From: Oscillospiraceae bacterium
GTDB lineage: Bacteria; Bacillota; Clostridia; Oscillospirales; CAG-272
Direction of reading: 5' to 3'
DNA length: 5,374 nt
Assembly: GCA_015065395.1 (NCBI GenBank)
Contig: SVQJ01000125.1
Coordinates: 1 to 5,374 of the forward strand
Positions 1 through 5,374 of the stretch are shown one piece after another; within the stretch, counting starts at the first letter, position 1; each line of letters opens with the position of its first letter. A program made the translations under genes and the position numbers. The notes below the pieces were generated by a model. That model worked only from the letters and a program-made list of their open reading frames with translations, was not told where the DNA came from and did not search any database.

Positions 1-399
1 ATCGTGCTGTATAAACTCCTTCTTGAAGCTTGAGCCGGCAGTGGAATAAAGCTTTGTTCCCTCACCGCCGAAGCTCATGTTGATATCATCCACGTATCTC
101 ATAAGCTCCAGCGCCTGACGCTTGCCGATATATTCGTGGAGAGTGCCCCCAAAATCATTTGTTATATTGTATTTGCCGTCGGAAAAGGCACCCGCACCGC
201 CAAAGCCACTCATGATAGAGCAGCTTTTACAGCTTATGCAGGACTTCACCTTATCGCCGTCTATGGGACAATGCCTTTTTTCCAAGGAATGCCCCGCCTC
301 AAAAACAGCGATTTTCAGATCGTTTCTTTTACAAAGAAGCTCGTAGGCAGAAAAAATACCGCCGGGGCCGGCTCCTATTATTATCACATCATAATCCAT
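1..399 (-). CDS. FAD-dependent oxidoreductase (COG2509-type), N-terminal part, cut by window edge
   Basis: The first 133 codons of a flavoprotein, open at base 1 with no stop seen. The protein begins MDYDVIIIGAGPGG, a Rossmann dinucleotide-binding strand and loop (GxGxxG, residues 9-14) for the ADP part of FAD. After an acidic strand end (VFEAG, residues 32-36) comes a cysteine cluster, Cys44 then Cys54, Cys57 and Cys60, followed by a glycine-rich GFGGAGAFSDGK stretch (65-76). That order (KRxCP, CxxCxxC, GGAGAFSDGK) is what I know from the family annotated as NAD(P)/FAD-dependent dehydrogenases in Firmicutes, usually 450-540 residues. The substrate is not established, and a metal or Fe-S role for the cysteines is only an inference. 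The ATG at 397-399 is chosen because GGAG (406-409) lies 6 bases upstream and the Rossmann strand starts at once. It lies downstream of metH on the same strand but probably has its own promoter. Confidence 0.85.
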   Translation of the reverse strand, partial: MDYDVIIIGAGPGGIFSAYELLCKRNDLKIAVFEAGHSLEKRHCPIDGDKVKSCISCKSCSIMSGFGGAGAFSDGKYNITNDFGGTLHEYIGKRQALELMRYVDDINMSFGGEGTKLYSTAGSSFKKEFIQHD

Positions 400-437
400 A
401 ATGATCTCCGCAACGTATTAATAATGTACTTAGTCTC

Positions 438-452
438 CCGTCCATCGGACGG
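438..452 (-). other. Leader hairpin upstream of the oxidoreductase gene
   Basis: A perfect 6-bp inverted repeat, CCGTCC/GGACGG with a 3-base loop, lies 39 bases upstream of the oxidoreductase start and would be in its mRNA leader. No T-run follows it on either strand, so it is not an intrinsic terminator. It could be an operator, an mRNA-stabilising hairpin or incidental. Confidence 0.4.
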
Positions 453-467
453 AACTTACCGTATAAG

Positions 468-494
468 AGTATACTACAAAAAAAGTTTTTTCAA
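468..494 (-). promoter_or_regulatory. Probable sigma-A promoter of the oxidoreductase gene
   Basis: Read on the minus strand, a TTGAAA box (489-494) is followed after 15 bases by TATACT (468-473). The spacer is shorter than the preferred 17 bases, so this is a moderate candidate. A TTGACT further upstream (499-504) is 25 bases from the same -10 box, which is too far. A start near 460 would give a leader of roughly 60 nt carrying the 438-452 hairpin. Confidence 0.4.
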
Positions 495-507
495 CCGCAG
501 TCAAATG

Positions 508-524
508 CTTTTTTCAAAAAAGCG
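508..524 (-). terminator. Weak terminator-like A/T hairpin after metH
   Basis: Some 24 bases past the metH stop, the minus strand reads GCTTTTT, a 3-base turn, then AAAAAGC: a 7-bp stem that is almost all A-T. The sequence after it (ATTTGACTG) has no proper U-tract. It may slow transcription, but it is not a convincing intrinsic terminator, so some read-through into the oxidoreductase gene is plausible. Confidence 0.25.
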
Positions 525-547
525 GCCGTATCTCACGTTCTCCGATT

Positions 548-2953
548 TCATGCTCCGATTATTTCTTCAGCATAGCGCACTGCTTCCATAGCGTCCTTTG
601 CATATTTATCCGCGCCTATCTTATCCGCATACTCCTTTGTGAGCACTGCTCCGCCAACGACTGTACGGCACCAAGGCGCTTTTTCCTTTATGAGGCGTAT
701 GGTCTCCTCCATAGCCGGTACCGTTGTGGTCATCAAGGCTGAAAGTCCTGCAACGGGAGCATGTTTTTCCAAAACCGCCTGTACCACAGTCTCCGGAGGG
801 ACGTCCTTTCCCAGATCCACCACCTGAAAGCCGTAATTTTCAAGCAAAAGCTTTACGATGTTCTTTCCGATATCGTGAATATCACCCTTCACGGTGGCGA
901 TGACGAATATTCCCTTCGGGCTTTGCTTTTCACCCTCTTTTTCAGAGAGATGTGCCTTTACAGCTTCAAAGGCATATTTTGCCGCTTCGGCGCTCATGAG
1001 GAGCTGGGGCAGATACACCGTTTTTTTCTCAAATCCCTCCCCGACGATATTCAGCGCGGGAATCACCTCTCCGTTCACTATATCAAGAGGATCTCTGATT
1101 TCAAGAAGCTTTTTTGTTGTCTCTCCTGCCATATCCTTAAAGCCCTTTATTATGGCCCTCTGCAGCTCAGGCAAGCCTTCCTCGGAAATATGGCCGGCAG
1201 AGCCTGAAGCAGTATCGGCAGAAAGAGCGAAAGAATCTGCATTTTCAATATATCCTGCGCAGTTTTCATCAAGGCCCTTCAATGCTCTGTACGCATGATA
1301 GGTCTTCATCATTTCAGCGGAATGAGGATTCATAATGGCGGCAGAAAGGCCGTTTTCCAACGCCACAGCAAAGAAAACGCCGTTCACAGCATCTCTTTTG
1401 GGAAGCCCGAAGGATACATTGGAAACGCCAAGCAAAGTATGACAGGCAAGCTCCTCCTTGATGGTCTTCAGAGCATTAAGGGTAGAAAGTGCCGCTCTGT
1501 TATCTGCGCTCACGGTCATGGCAAGGGTATCAAAAACGATATCCTTTTTTGATATACCGTATTCTGCGGCCTTTTCCAGTATCCTTTTCGCGATAAGAAC
1601 TCTGCCCTCTCCCGTTTCGGGGATGCCGTTTTCATCCAGCGTGAGAGCAACCACCACACCGCCGTATTTTTTGACCAAGGGGAACACTGCCTCCATGCTC
1701 TCATTCTTTCCGTTCACGGAATTGATCATTGCCTTTCCGTTATAGCGGCGAAGAGCTCTTTCCATAGCACCCGGATCGGACGTATCTACCTGCAAGGGAA
1801 GATCTGTTACTTCCTGGAGAGCACACACCGCTCTCTCCAGCATCTCTCTCTCATCTATATCGGGAAGTCCAACGTTCACATCCAGAATATGAACTCCCTT
1901 TTCCTGTTGAGCAACGCCCTCTTTCAGAATATAGTCCATATCCTTTTCCAAAAGAGCCTGCTTTAATCTTTTCTTGCCCGTGGGATTGATCCTCTCGCCC
2001 ACGAGAATGGGAGACGGGCCGAATCTCACGCTGTGGGTATATGAGGAAACAAGCGTGATATCCTTTTTTTCCAGCGGAACAGGGCAAATGCCGCAAAGCC
2101 TTTCGGAAAGCTTTTTTATATACTCGGGAGTTGTTCCGCAGCATCCGCCTGCCACGCGCACACCCTTTTTCACAAGGCTTTCGATCTCATGGGCAAATTC
2201 ATCCGGAGCCACATCATAAACCGTTTTTCCATCGCAGACTTTGGGAAGTCCCGCATTGGGCTTCAGGATCACAGGCACGGATGCATTTTCCAAAAGCTCA
2301 CAAACCACGCTCCGAAGCTGGCGGGGGCCGAGAGAGCAGTTTGCTCCCACTCCATCGGCACCCATGCCTTCAAGCAATGCAACCATTGCCGCAGGATCCG
2401 CTCCCGTCATAAGCTTTCCGTCCTCACTGTATGCATTGGAAACAAGAACGGGAAGAGAGCTTGCCTCCTTTGCGGCAAGCAGTGCTGCCTTGGTCTCATA
2501 GCTATCGTTCATGGTCTCGATAAAGATAAGATCGGCACCGTATTTTTCTCCGAGGGTGACGGTTTTTTTGAAGATATCAACAGCATCCTCAAAGTCCAGA
2601 TCTCCCAGCGGCTTCAGAAGCCTTCCCGTGGGACCTATATCAAGGGCAACAAATTTTTCCTTTTCGGATGTACTTTCCCTCTGTGCACGCCGTGCATTTT
2701 CCATAGAACAACGGATTATCTCTTCAAGCTCAGTCTCGGAAAACTTAAGAATATTCGCGCCAAATGTATTGGCAGACACCACGTTACTTCCGCTGTCAAA
2801 ATATGCCCGATGTATTTCGACCACGGCATCGGGGCAGGTTATGCTCCACCTTTCCGGATATTCACCCGGCCTAAGCCCTCTCTCCTGTAAAAGAGTGCCC
2901 ATGGCGCCGTCAAGGCAGACAATATTGTTTTTAAGAAATTCGGAAAAAACCAT
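548..2953 (-). CDS. metH: Cobalamin-dependent methionine synthase, short form lacking the reactivation domain
   Basis: Transfers the methyl group of 5-methyl-tetrahydrofolate to homocysteine through enzyme-bound methylcobalamin, giving methionine and tetrahydrofolate in the cytoplasm. The 801 residues hold three of the four MetH modules. The homocysteine-binding barrel (about 1-290) has the zinc-ligand cysteines Cys206 (GANCS) and Cys271-Cys272 (GGCCGTTP). The pterin-binding barrel (about 310-575) starts at VGERINPTGKK and includes NSVNGKNE (411-418). The four-helix cap (about 595-680, with YLPQLLMSAEAAKYAFEAV at 647-665) leads into the B12 Rossmann domain (about 682-801), with DIHDIGKN at 691-698 (His693 is the expected cobalt ligand), the serine of LSALMT (Ser738) and GG at 767-768. 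The protein ends about 400 residues before the end of the 1227-residue E. coli enzyme; the missing AdoMet-binding reactivation domain is the adjacent upstream gene. The ATG is supported by AAAGGA (2959-2964) five bases before it and lies 14 bases after the upstream stop. No frame breaks. Confidence 0.97.
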   Translation of the reverse strand: MVFSEFLKNNIVCLDGAMGTLLQERGLRPGEYPERWSITCPDAVVEIHRAYFDSGSNVVSANTFGANILKFSETELEEIIRCSMENARRAQRESTSEKEKFVALDIGPTGRLLKPLGDLDFEDAVDIFKKTVTLGEKYGADLIFIETMNDSYETKAALLAAKEASSLPVLVSNAYSEDGKLMTGADPAAMVALLEGMGADGVGANCSLGPRQLRSVVCELLENASVPVILKPNAGLPKVCDGKTVYDVAPDEFAHEIESLVKKGVRVAGGCCGTTPEYIKKLSERLCGICPVPLEKKDITLVSSYTHSVRFGPSPILVGERINPTGKKRLKQALLEKDMDYILKEGVAQQEKGVHILDVNVGLPDIDEREMLERAVCALQEVTDLPLQVDTSDPGAMERALRRYNGKAMINSVNGKNESMEAVFPLVKKYGGVVVALTLDENGIPETGEGRVLIAKRILEKAAEYGISKKDIVFDTLAMTVSADNRAALSTLNALKTIKEELACHTLLGVSNVSFGLPKRDAVNGVFFAVALENGLSAAIMNPHSAEMMKTYHAYRALKGLDENCAGYIENADSFALSADTASGSAGHISEEGLPELQRAIIKGFKDMAGETTKKLLEIRDPLDIVNGEVIPALNIVGEGFEKKTVYLPQLLMSAEAAKYAFEAVKAHLSEKEGEKQSPKGIFVIATVKGDIHDIGKNIVKLLLENYGFQVVDLGKDVPPETVVQAVLEKHAPVAGLSALMTTTVPAMEETIRLIKEKAPWCRTVVGGAVLTKEYADKIGADKYAKDAMEAVRYAEEIIGA

Positions 2954-2967
2954 AAAAATCCTTTCCC

Positions 2968-3567
2968 CTACAATGTCCCGCCAACTGCCGCAAAGGCCGT
3001 GACAGATTTGGAGGGAGACATTATAAGGCTTTCGTTAAGCGTGAGCCCTATGCTCCGCTGACAATCCAGAATATTAAAAACGTCCCTCTGCACCGAAAGG
3101 GGCAGATCCCCATATCCGGGACTGAATCGGGGACGCAGGGCACGGCCCGTTTTTATTTCCTCTTCTCTGCAAAAAAAATCGCAAAGCGCTTCGATCCGCT
3201 CGGCACCTATTGCCTGAAAGACCACAGCCCTTGCAGGAGAAACCACGGAATATCTGGCGATAAGTCTGTCTATACCGATCCCCACCGTTGCCCCGAAAAG
3301 CAATACCCTTTCCGAGCCTGCAAGGCTTTTGCAAAGATCCCGCGAAGAAAAGGAAAATGCACAAAGGTCTATTCTCTCACCGTCCGTATGCACCGGAAGA
3401 TAACAAAAGGCCACTTTATATGCAAGCTTATCCTCTGCCTCTGACAGGCAATCCGAAACAAGAGCCGAAAGTTCTGTGCTGTGCTCCCCGCAACCGAGAT
3501 ATCGCATTATCTCCTTTTTTGAAACCGGGGGCGCATCGTATATTCTTTTTTTCACCAAAAAGCTCAT
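2968..3567 (-). CDS. Stand-alone methionine synthase reactivation (AdoMet-binding) domain protein
   Basis: A 199-residue protein matching the C-terminal activation domain of MetH. Its expected role is to bind S-adenosylmethionine and, with an electron donor, remethylate MetH when its cobalamin has been oxidised to cob(II)alamin. Visible family features are GATVGIGIDRL (92-102), QAIGAERIEALCD (118-130), the hallmark RPRFSPGYGDLPLSVQ (145-160), which corresponds to the AdoMet-contacting RxxPGY region of E. coli MetH, and LTLNESLIMSPSKSVTA (175-191). In Thermotoga maritima a separate protein of this kind (TM0269) is required to reactivate the short MetH (TM0268), and the pair here has the same split. 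It starts inside the metF stop (ATGA overlap) with only a weak GGGA before it, so it is probably translated by coupling to metF. The physiological reductant (flavodoxin or ferredoxin) is not encoded here. Confidence 0.93.
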   Translation of the reverse strand: MSFLVKKRIYDAPPVSKKEIMRYLGCGEHSTELSALVSDCLSEAEDKLAYKVAFCYLPVHTDGERIDLCAFSFSSRDLCKSLAGSERVLLFGATVGIGIDRLIARYSVVSPARAVVFQAIGAERIEALCDFFCREEEIKTGRALRPRFSPGYGDLPLSVQRDVFNILDCQRSIGLTLNESLIMSPSKSVTAFAAVGGTL

Positions 3568-4442
3568 TTTCCCAGTATATCGGAAAGATTTGCCTGAATC
3601 TTTGCCGCGATATCAGGCTTGTTCATTGAATAAACATGCACGTTTGTGATACCGTTTGCATAAAGATCTATTATCTGATCCGTGGCATAGGCAATTCCCG
3701 CCTGCTTCATTGCCGCGGGATCGGAGCCGAATTTATCCATAAGGCTCTTAAAGCGCTGAGGCATGAAGGAGCCTGAAAGCTCTATTGATCTTGTCACCTG
3801 ATTCGCATTGGTGATGGGCATGATTCCGGGAACCACGGGAACGGTTATTCCGGCTTCGCGTATCTTATAGAGAAAATTGTATAAAAGATTGTTATCAAAA
3901 AACATCTGAGTGGTGAGAAAATCGCATCCTGCATCCACCTTTTCACGCAGATATCCGATATCCTCCTTCTGGTCACGGCTTTCGGGATGTATCTCAGGAT
4001 AGCACGCGGCTCCGATACAAAAATCAGGGTTTGCCTCTCGAAGCTCACAAACAAGATCGATGGCATAGCGATAATCCCAGCCGCTCCTGTCGCTCCCACG
4101 CATCTCAGCGGGGATATCTCCTCGAAGAGCCATAACATTTTCAATTCCGGCTTCCTTTATCTCAGCTATCCTCTGTCTCACCGTTTCCTTAGTGGAAGAA
4201 ACGCAGGTGAGATGCTCAAGGGCGGGAATGCCGTAAGCATCCTTCAGATTCTTCGCTATATCCAAAGTATATCTGCTGGTACCGCCGCCGGCACCGTAAG
4301 TCACGCTCATGAAGGCGGGACGAAGACGGGCTATCTCCTCCGTGGCAGCCTTTACGCTCTCAAAGCCTGTTTCGGTTTTCGGAGGAAACACCTCAAAGGA
4401 AAGAGACAGCTTTTCTTTTGTGATTATATCGATGATCTTCAT
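3564..4442 (-). CDS. metF: 5,10-methylenetetrahydrofolate reductase
   Basis: Flavoprotein that reduces 5,10-methylene-tetrahydrofolate to 5-methyl-tetrahydrofolate, the methyl donor for the MetH encoded two genes on. The 292 residues match the length of bacterial MetF. Motifs along the FAD-binding barrel are SFEVFPPK (15-22, with Glu17 equivalent to the catalytic Glu28 of E. coli), TYGAGGGTS (48-56), HLTC (77-80), NVMALRGDIP (102-111, with Asp109 equivalent to the flavin-tuning Asp120), YPEIHPES (148-155), TTQMFFD (177-183, with Gln179 in the folate-contacting position) and VPGIMPI (204-210). The start is fixed by AAAGGA (4450-4455) seven bases before ATG and by the short leader behind a good -10 box. 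It is first gene of the operon; its stop overlaps the start of the reactivation protein by four bases. No metV-like partner, which accompanies MetF in acetogens, is visible, so a methionine-biosynthetic role is the simplest reading. Confidence 0.97.
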   Translation of the reverse strand: MKIIDIITKEKLSLSFEVFPPKTETGFESVKAATEEIARLRPAFMSVTYGAGGGTSRYTLDIAKNLKDAYGIPALEHLTCVSSTKETVRQRIAEIKEAGIENVMALRGDIPAEMRGSDRSGWDYRYAIDLVCELREANPDFCIGAACYPEIHPESRDQKEDIGYLREKVDAGCDFLTTQMFFDNNLLYNFLYKIREAGITVPVVPGIMPITNANQVTRSIELSGSFMPQRFKSLMDKFGSDPAAMKQAGIAYATDQIIDLYANGITNVHVYSMNKPDIAAKIQANLSDILGK

Positions 4443-4456
4443 AAGAATATCCTTTG

Positions 4457-4475
4457 TATAACATATTTATAACAT
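4457..4475 (-). repeat. Direct 8-mer repeat at the metF -10/start region, possible operator
   Basis: The octamer ATGTTATA (minus strand) occurs twice, at 4468-4475 and 4457-4464, offset by 11 bases, about one helical turn. The first copy touches the -10 box and the second lies in the transcribed leader. The position suits a repressor site, but the repeats are pure A/T-rich sequence and could be chance. Confidence 0.25.
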
Positions 4476-4503
4476 TATATACCCTACTGACACACAAAAG
4501 CAA
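4474..4503 (-). promoter_or_regulatory. Promoter of the metF operon
   Basis: On the minus strand TTGCTT (4498-4503) is followed after 18 bases by a perfect TATAAT (4474-4479). Initiation about 7 bases later gives a leader of roughly 25 nt before the metF ATG, with the AAAGGA ribosome binding site in it. A leader this short leaves no room for a SAM (S-box), T-box or cobalamin riboswitch. Confidence 0.6.
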
Positions 4504-4682
4504 GATTATTATAAAAAAACGTACTCCGCAAAAAAAGATATTTCATAGGCAGAGCAAAATCAGAAAAAAGTCACCGTCGGTACAACACTCCTTTCCTGCA
4601 CACATTTTTTCAAAATAATATGCAGAAAGAAGAATATTCGATGCACAAATTTCTGTCGCCACCGGCAAAGAACAAAATAAAC
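4504..4682. other. Non-coding spacer between the tRNA terminator and the metF promoter
   Basis: A/T-rich stretch with no supported gene. On the minus strand it holds two 20-codon reading frames (ATG at 4603-4605 and at 4544-4546), neither with a ribosome binding site at a proper distance. A GGAAAGGAG at about 4587-4595 has no good start after it. No promoter-terminator pair that would define a small RNA was found by eye. Confidence 0.5.
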
Positions 4683-4720
4683 AAAAAAAACAAAAGCACA
4701 CCTTGCGGTGTGCTTTTGTT
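4683..4720 (-). terminator. Strong intrinsic terminator of tRNA-Gln
   Basis: On the minus strand a perfect 14-bp stem, AACAAAAGCACACC (arm at 4707-4720) with a GCAA loop (4703-4706) and its complement (4689-4702), is followed by an unbroken run of eight T (4683-4690) that overlaps the stem base. The hairpin starts directly after the encoded CCA of the tRNA, so 3' processing must cut immediately next to it. Confidence 0.93.
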
Positions 4721-4794
4721 TGGCAGCCGAATAGGGATTCGAACCCCAACATACAGAGTCAGAGTCTGCTGTGCTACCGTTACACAATTCGGCT
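4721..4794 (-). tRNA. tRNA-Gln, anticodon CUG
   Basis: A full 74-nt cloverleaf with encoded CCA. The acceptor stem AGCCGAA (4788-4794) pairs perfectly with TTCGGCT (4725-4731); the discriminator is G and CCA is at 4721-4723. The D arm is GTGT/GCAC with a GG-containing loop. The anticodon stem GCAGA/TCTGT encloses loop CTCTGAC, so bases 34-36 read CTG and decode CAG. The T arm is TGGGG/CCCTA around TTCGAAT. There is no intron and no mismatch apart from G-U pairs. It is a single-gene transcript with its own promoter and terminator. Confidence 0.96.
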
Positions 4795-4813
4795 ATCTGC
4801 ATTTGCGGATATC

Positions 4814-4842
4814 ATTATATCAACGGTGTTTCCCTTTGTCAA
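4814..4842 (-). promoter_or_regulatory. Consensus sigma-A promoter of tRNA-Gln with A/T tract upstream
   Basis: On the minus strand a perfect TTGACA (4837-4842), a 17-base spacer and a perfect TATAAT (4814-4819). Upstream of the -35 box lies an A/T tract including TTTTTTGCAAAAAA (4846-4859), placed like an UP element. Initiation near 4807 gives a 5' leader of about a dozen bases to be removed by RNase P. This fits strong, constitutive stable-RNA expression. Confidence 0.92.
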
Positions 4843-4895
4843 TAGTTTTTTGCAAAAAAATTAAAAATATTCCTGTGTTTTTACAAATCTCCCAT

Positions 4896-5280
4896 TTACG
4901 GTATGTATTTTATATAAATTTCTTTTCCGAATTTTCGGGAAAGATCTATCATTGATCCCGTACCACGACTTTTTTGTTCCAAAAGCAAATCACGATATCA
5001 CACATCTGTGCCATTTTCCGATTTCTTATCGGTCCCGCTACACGGCCGTATTTCTCCCATTGCGCACAGAATCGTTCCACCTTAATACCGTTTTCAGCAG
5101 CGAAACGTTCTCCCAACATATCAGCTCCCTTGCAACCCCCGGATATAAAAACCACTTTGCACTTTTCTTTTATTTTTCTGATACACTCCCAAATGAAAGC
5201 TTTTGCTTCTTCGTAGTTATTATAATACCTGCATCCTGCAATTACAATTCTTTTTTATGTCTTCTTTTATTCCGCCCCAT
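4896..5280 (-). pseudogene. DUF2493 / YspA-type SLOG-fold gene with two -1 frame disruptions
   Basis: Read in three pieces this encodes a 128-residue protein of the DUF2493 (YspA, cpYpsA-related SLOG) family, Rossmann-like proteins thought to bind nucleotide-type ligands and common in phages and mobile elements. Piece 1 is MGRNKRRHKK from the ATG at 5278-5280. Piece 2 starts RIVIAGCRYYNN (family: xxIIAGSRDFxD) and holds SGGCKGADMLGERFA and GPIRNRKMA, the family's SGGxxGAD and GPxRNxxM motifs. Piece 3 is SRGTGSMIDLSRKFG, the expected SRGTxxMI segment after FWNKK, ending at TAA 4896-4898. Pieces 1-2 and 2-3 each join by a -1 shift at a run of six A on the minus strand (5251-5256 and 4970-4975); one extra A at each site restores one continuous frame. 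Without shifts, only a GTG-started frame at 4949-5155 is open, lacking the first strand and ending in unrelated VVVRDQ. Piece 2 has no ATG/GTG/TTG start at its N-terminus. It may be a decaying gene, slippage-decoded, or a sequence error. Confidence 0.72.
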
Positions 5281-5374
5281 CTGAATCTATATATAAGAGC
5301 AGCTTGTCGATAAAGTTATCGACAAGCTGCTTCGGACTGTCGAGAAGGATGCAGATTTCGTTTTTCGGGGCTCG
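5267..5374 (-). CDS. C-terminal end of an unidentified reading frame, cut by window edge
   Basis: A minus-strand frame is open from the right window edge for 35 codons to TAA at 5267-5269. The visible residues include NEICILLDSPKQLVDNFIDK and end in YIDSDGAE. I do not recognise the family. In its favour, it is in frame to the edge and its stop overlaps the ATG of the SLOG gene by 14 bases, a common operon arrangement. Against it, much of the sequence is a palindrome, which could be an intergenic element that happens to be open. The full gene would have to be seen to decide. Confidence 0.35.
   Translation of the reverse strand, partial: RAPKNEICILLDSPKQLVDNFIDKLLLYIDSDGAE
5298..5331. repeat. 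Perfect 16-bp inverted repeat with 2-base centre
   Basis: AGCAGCTTGTCGATAA (5298-5313), AG (5314-5315), then the exact reverse complement (5316-5331). The arms match at all 16 positions. On the minus strand it is followed by TCTTATATATAG, a poor U-tract, and on the plus strand by CGGACTG, so it is not a standard terminator in either direction. A second GTCGA lies just beyond, at 5339-5343. It may be a dispersed palindromic element, a cruciform or protein site, or an mRNA hairpin near the end of the upstream frame. Confidence 0.85.

Noticed and set aside
136..591. Plus-strand ORF of 151 codons overlapping the oxidoreductase start and metH end
   Set aside because: Antisense to two recognised genes; no family motifs, no ribosome binding site, and it spans the intergenic promoter region.
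2189..2890. Plus-strand ORF of 233 codons inside metH
   Set aside because: Fully antisense to the homocysteine-binding domain of MetH, whose zinc cysteines and folds are clear; the plus-strand translation has no recognisable domain.
4543..4605. Two 20-codon minus-strand peptides, one cysteine-rich (MCAGKECCTDGD...)
   Set aside because: No ribosome binding site at a usable distance before either ATG and no promoter assigned; such short frames arise readily by chance.
4689..4720. Same hairpin as a bidirectional terminator for plus-strand transcripts
   Set aside because: On the plus strand the stem is followed by TGGCAG, with no T-run, and there is no plus-strand gene upstream.
4543..4802. Minus-strand ORFs of 69 and 80 codons and a plus-strand ORF of 111 codons over the tRNA region
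   Set aside because: They translate through the tRNA-Gln gene and its terminator; the sequence is fully explained by those RNA features.
4952..5284. Plus-strand ORFs of 110 and 80 codons at the right end
   Set aside because: Antisense to the DUF2493/SLOG reading frames, which carry clear family motifs; the plus-strand products have none.
5298..5331. Palindrome as a CRISPR repeat or intrinsic terminator
   Set aside because: Only one copy in the window, no spacers, and no adequate U-tract on either side.

Overview
The window looks like chromosomal DNA from a low- to mid-GC Gram-positive bacterium, most likely a Clostridia-type Firmicute. The clues are strong AGGA-type ribosome binding sites, an A/T-rich consensus promoter, a CCA-encoding tRNA gene, and a methionine synthase whose reactivation domain is a separate gene, as in Thermotoga and many Clostridia. 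This assignment is an inference; no rRNA or marker gene is present. Every gene I can support lies on the minus strand, so transcription runs from high to low coordinates.

Right edge (about 4896-5374): the C-terminal end of an unidentified reading frame enters from outside and carries a near-perfect 34-base palindrome. It is followed by a small DUF2493/YspA-type SLOG-fold gene that can only be read in full by shifting frame -1 twice, each time at a run of six A. Next comes a tRNA-Gln(CUG) gene with a textbook promoter (TTGACA, 17 bp, TATAAT) and a strong intrinsic terminator. About 240 bases with no convincing gene follow, ending in the metF promoter.

Centre (548-4442): a compact three-gene operon. 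metF (methylenetetrahydrofolate reductase) overlaps by ATGA with a 199-residue stand-alone methionine synthase reactivation protein, which lies 14 bases before an 801-residue cobalamin-dependent methionine synthase (metH). Together they make 5-methyl-tetrahydrofolate, use it to methylate homocysteine through methylcobalamin, and rescue the enzyme when its cobalamin is oxidised. The metF leader is only about 25 nt, so no S-box, T-box or cobalamin riboswitch fits there.

Left edge (1-547): a 148-base gap with a probable promoter and a leader hairpin precedes the first 133 codons of a COG2509-type FAD-dependent oxidoreductase with a four-cysteine cluster; it runs off the window.

The core of the window is well-understood one-carbon and methionine metabolism. 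I do not see a new multi-gene system. The items most worth a second look are the doubly frameshifted SLOG gene and the adjacent palindrome.
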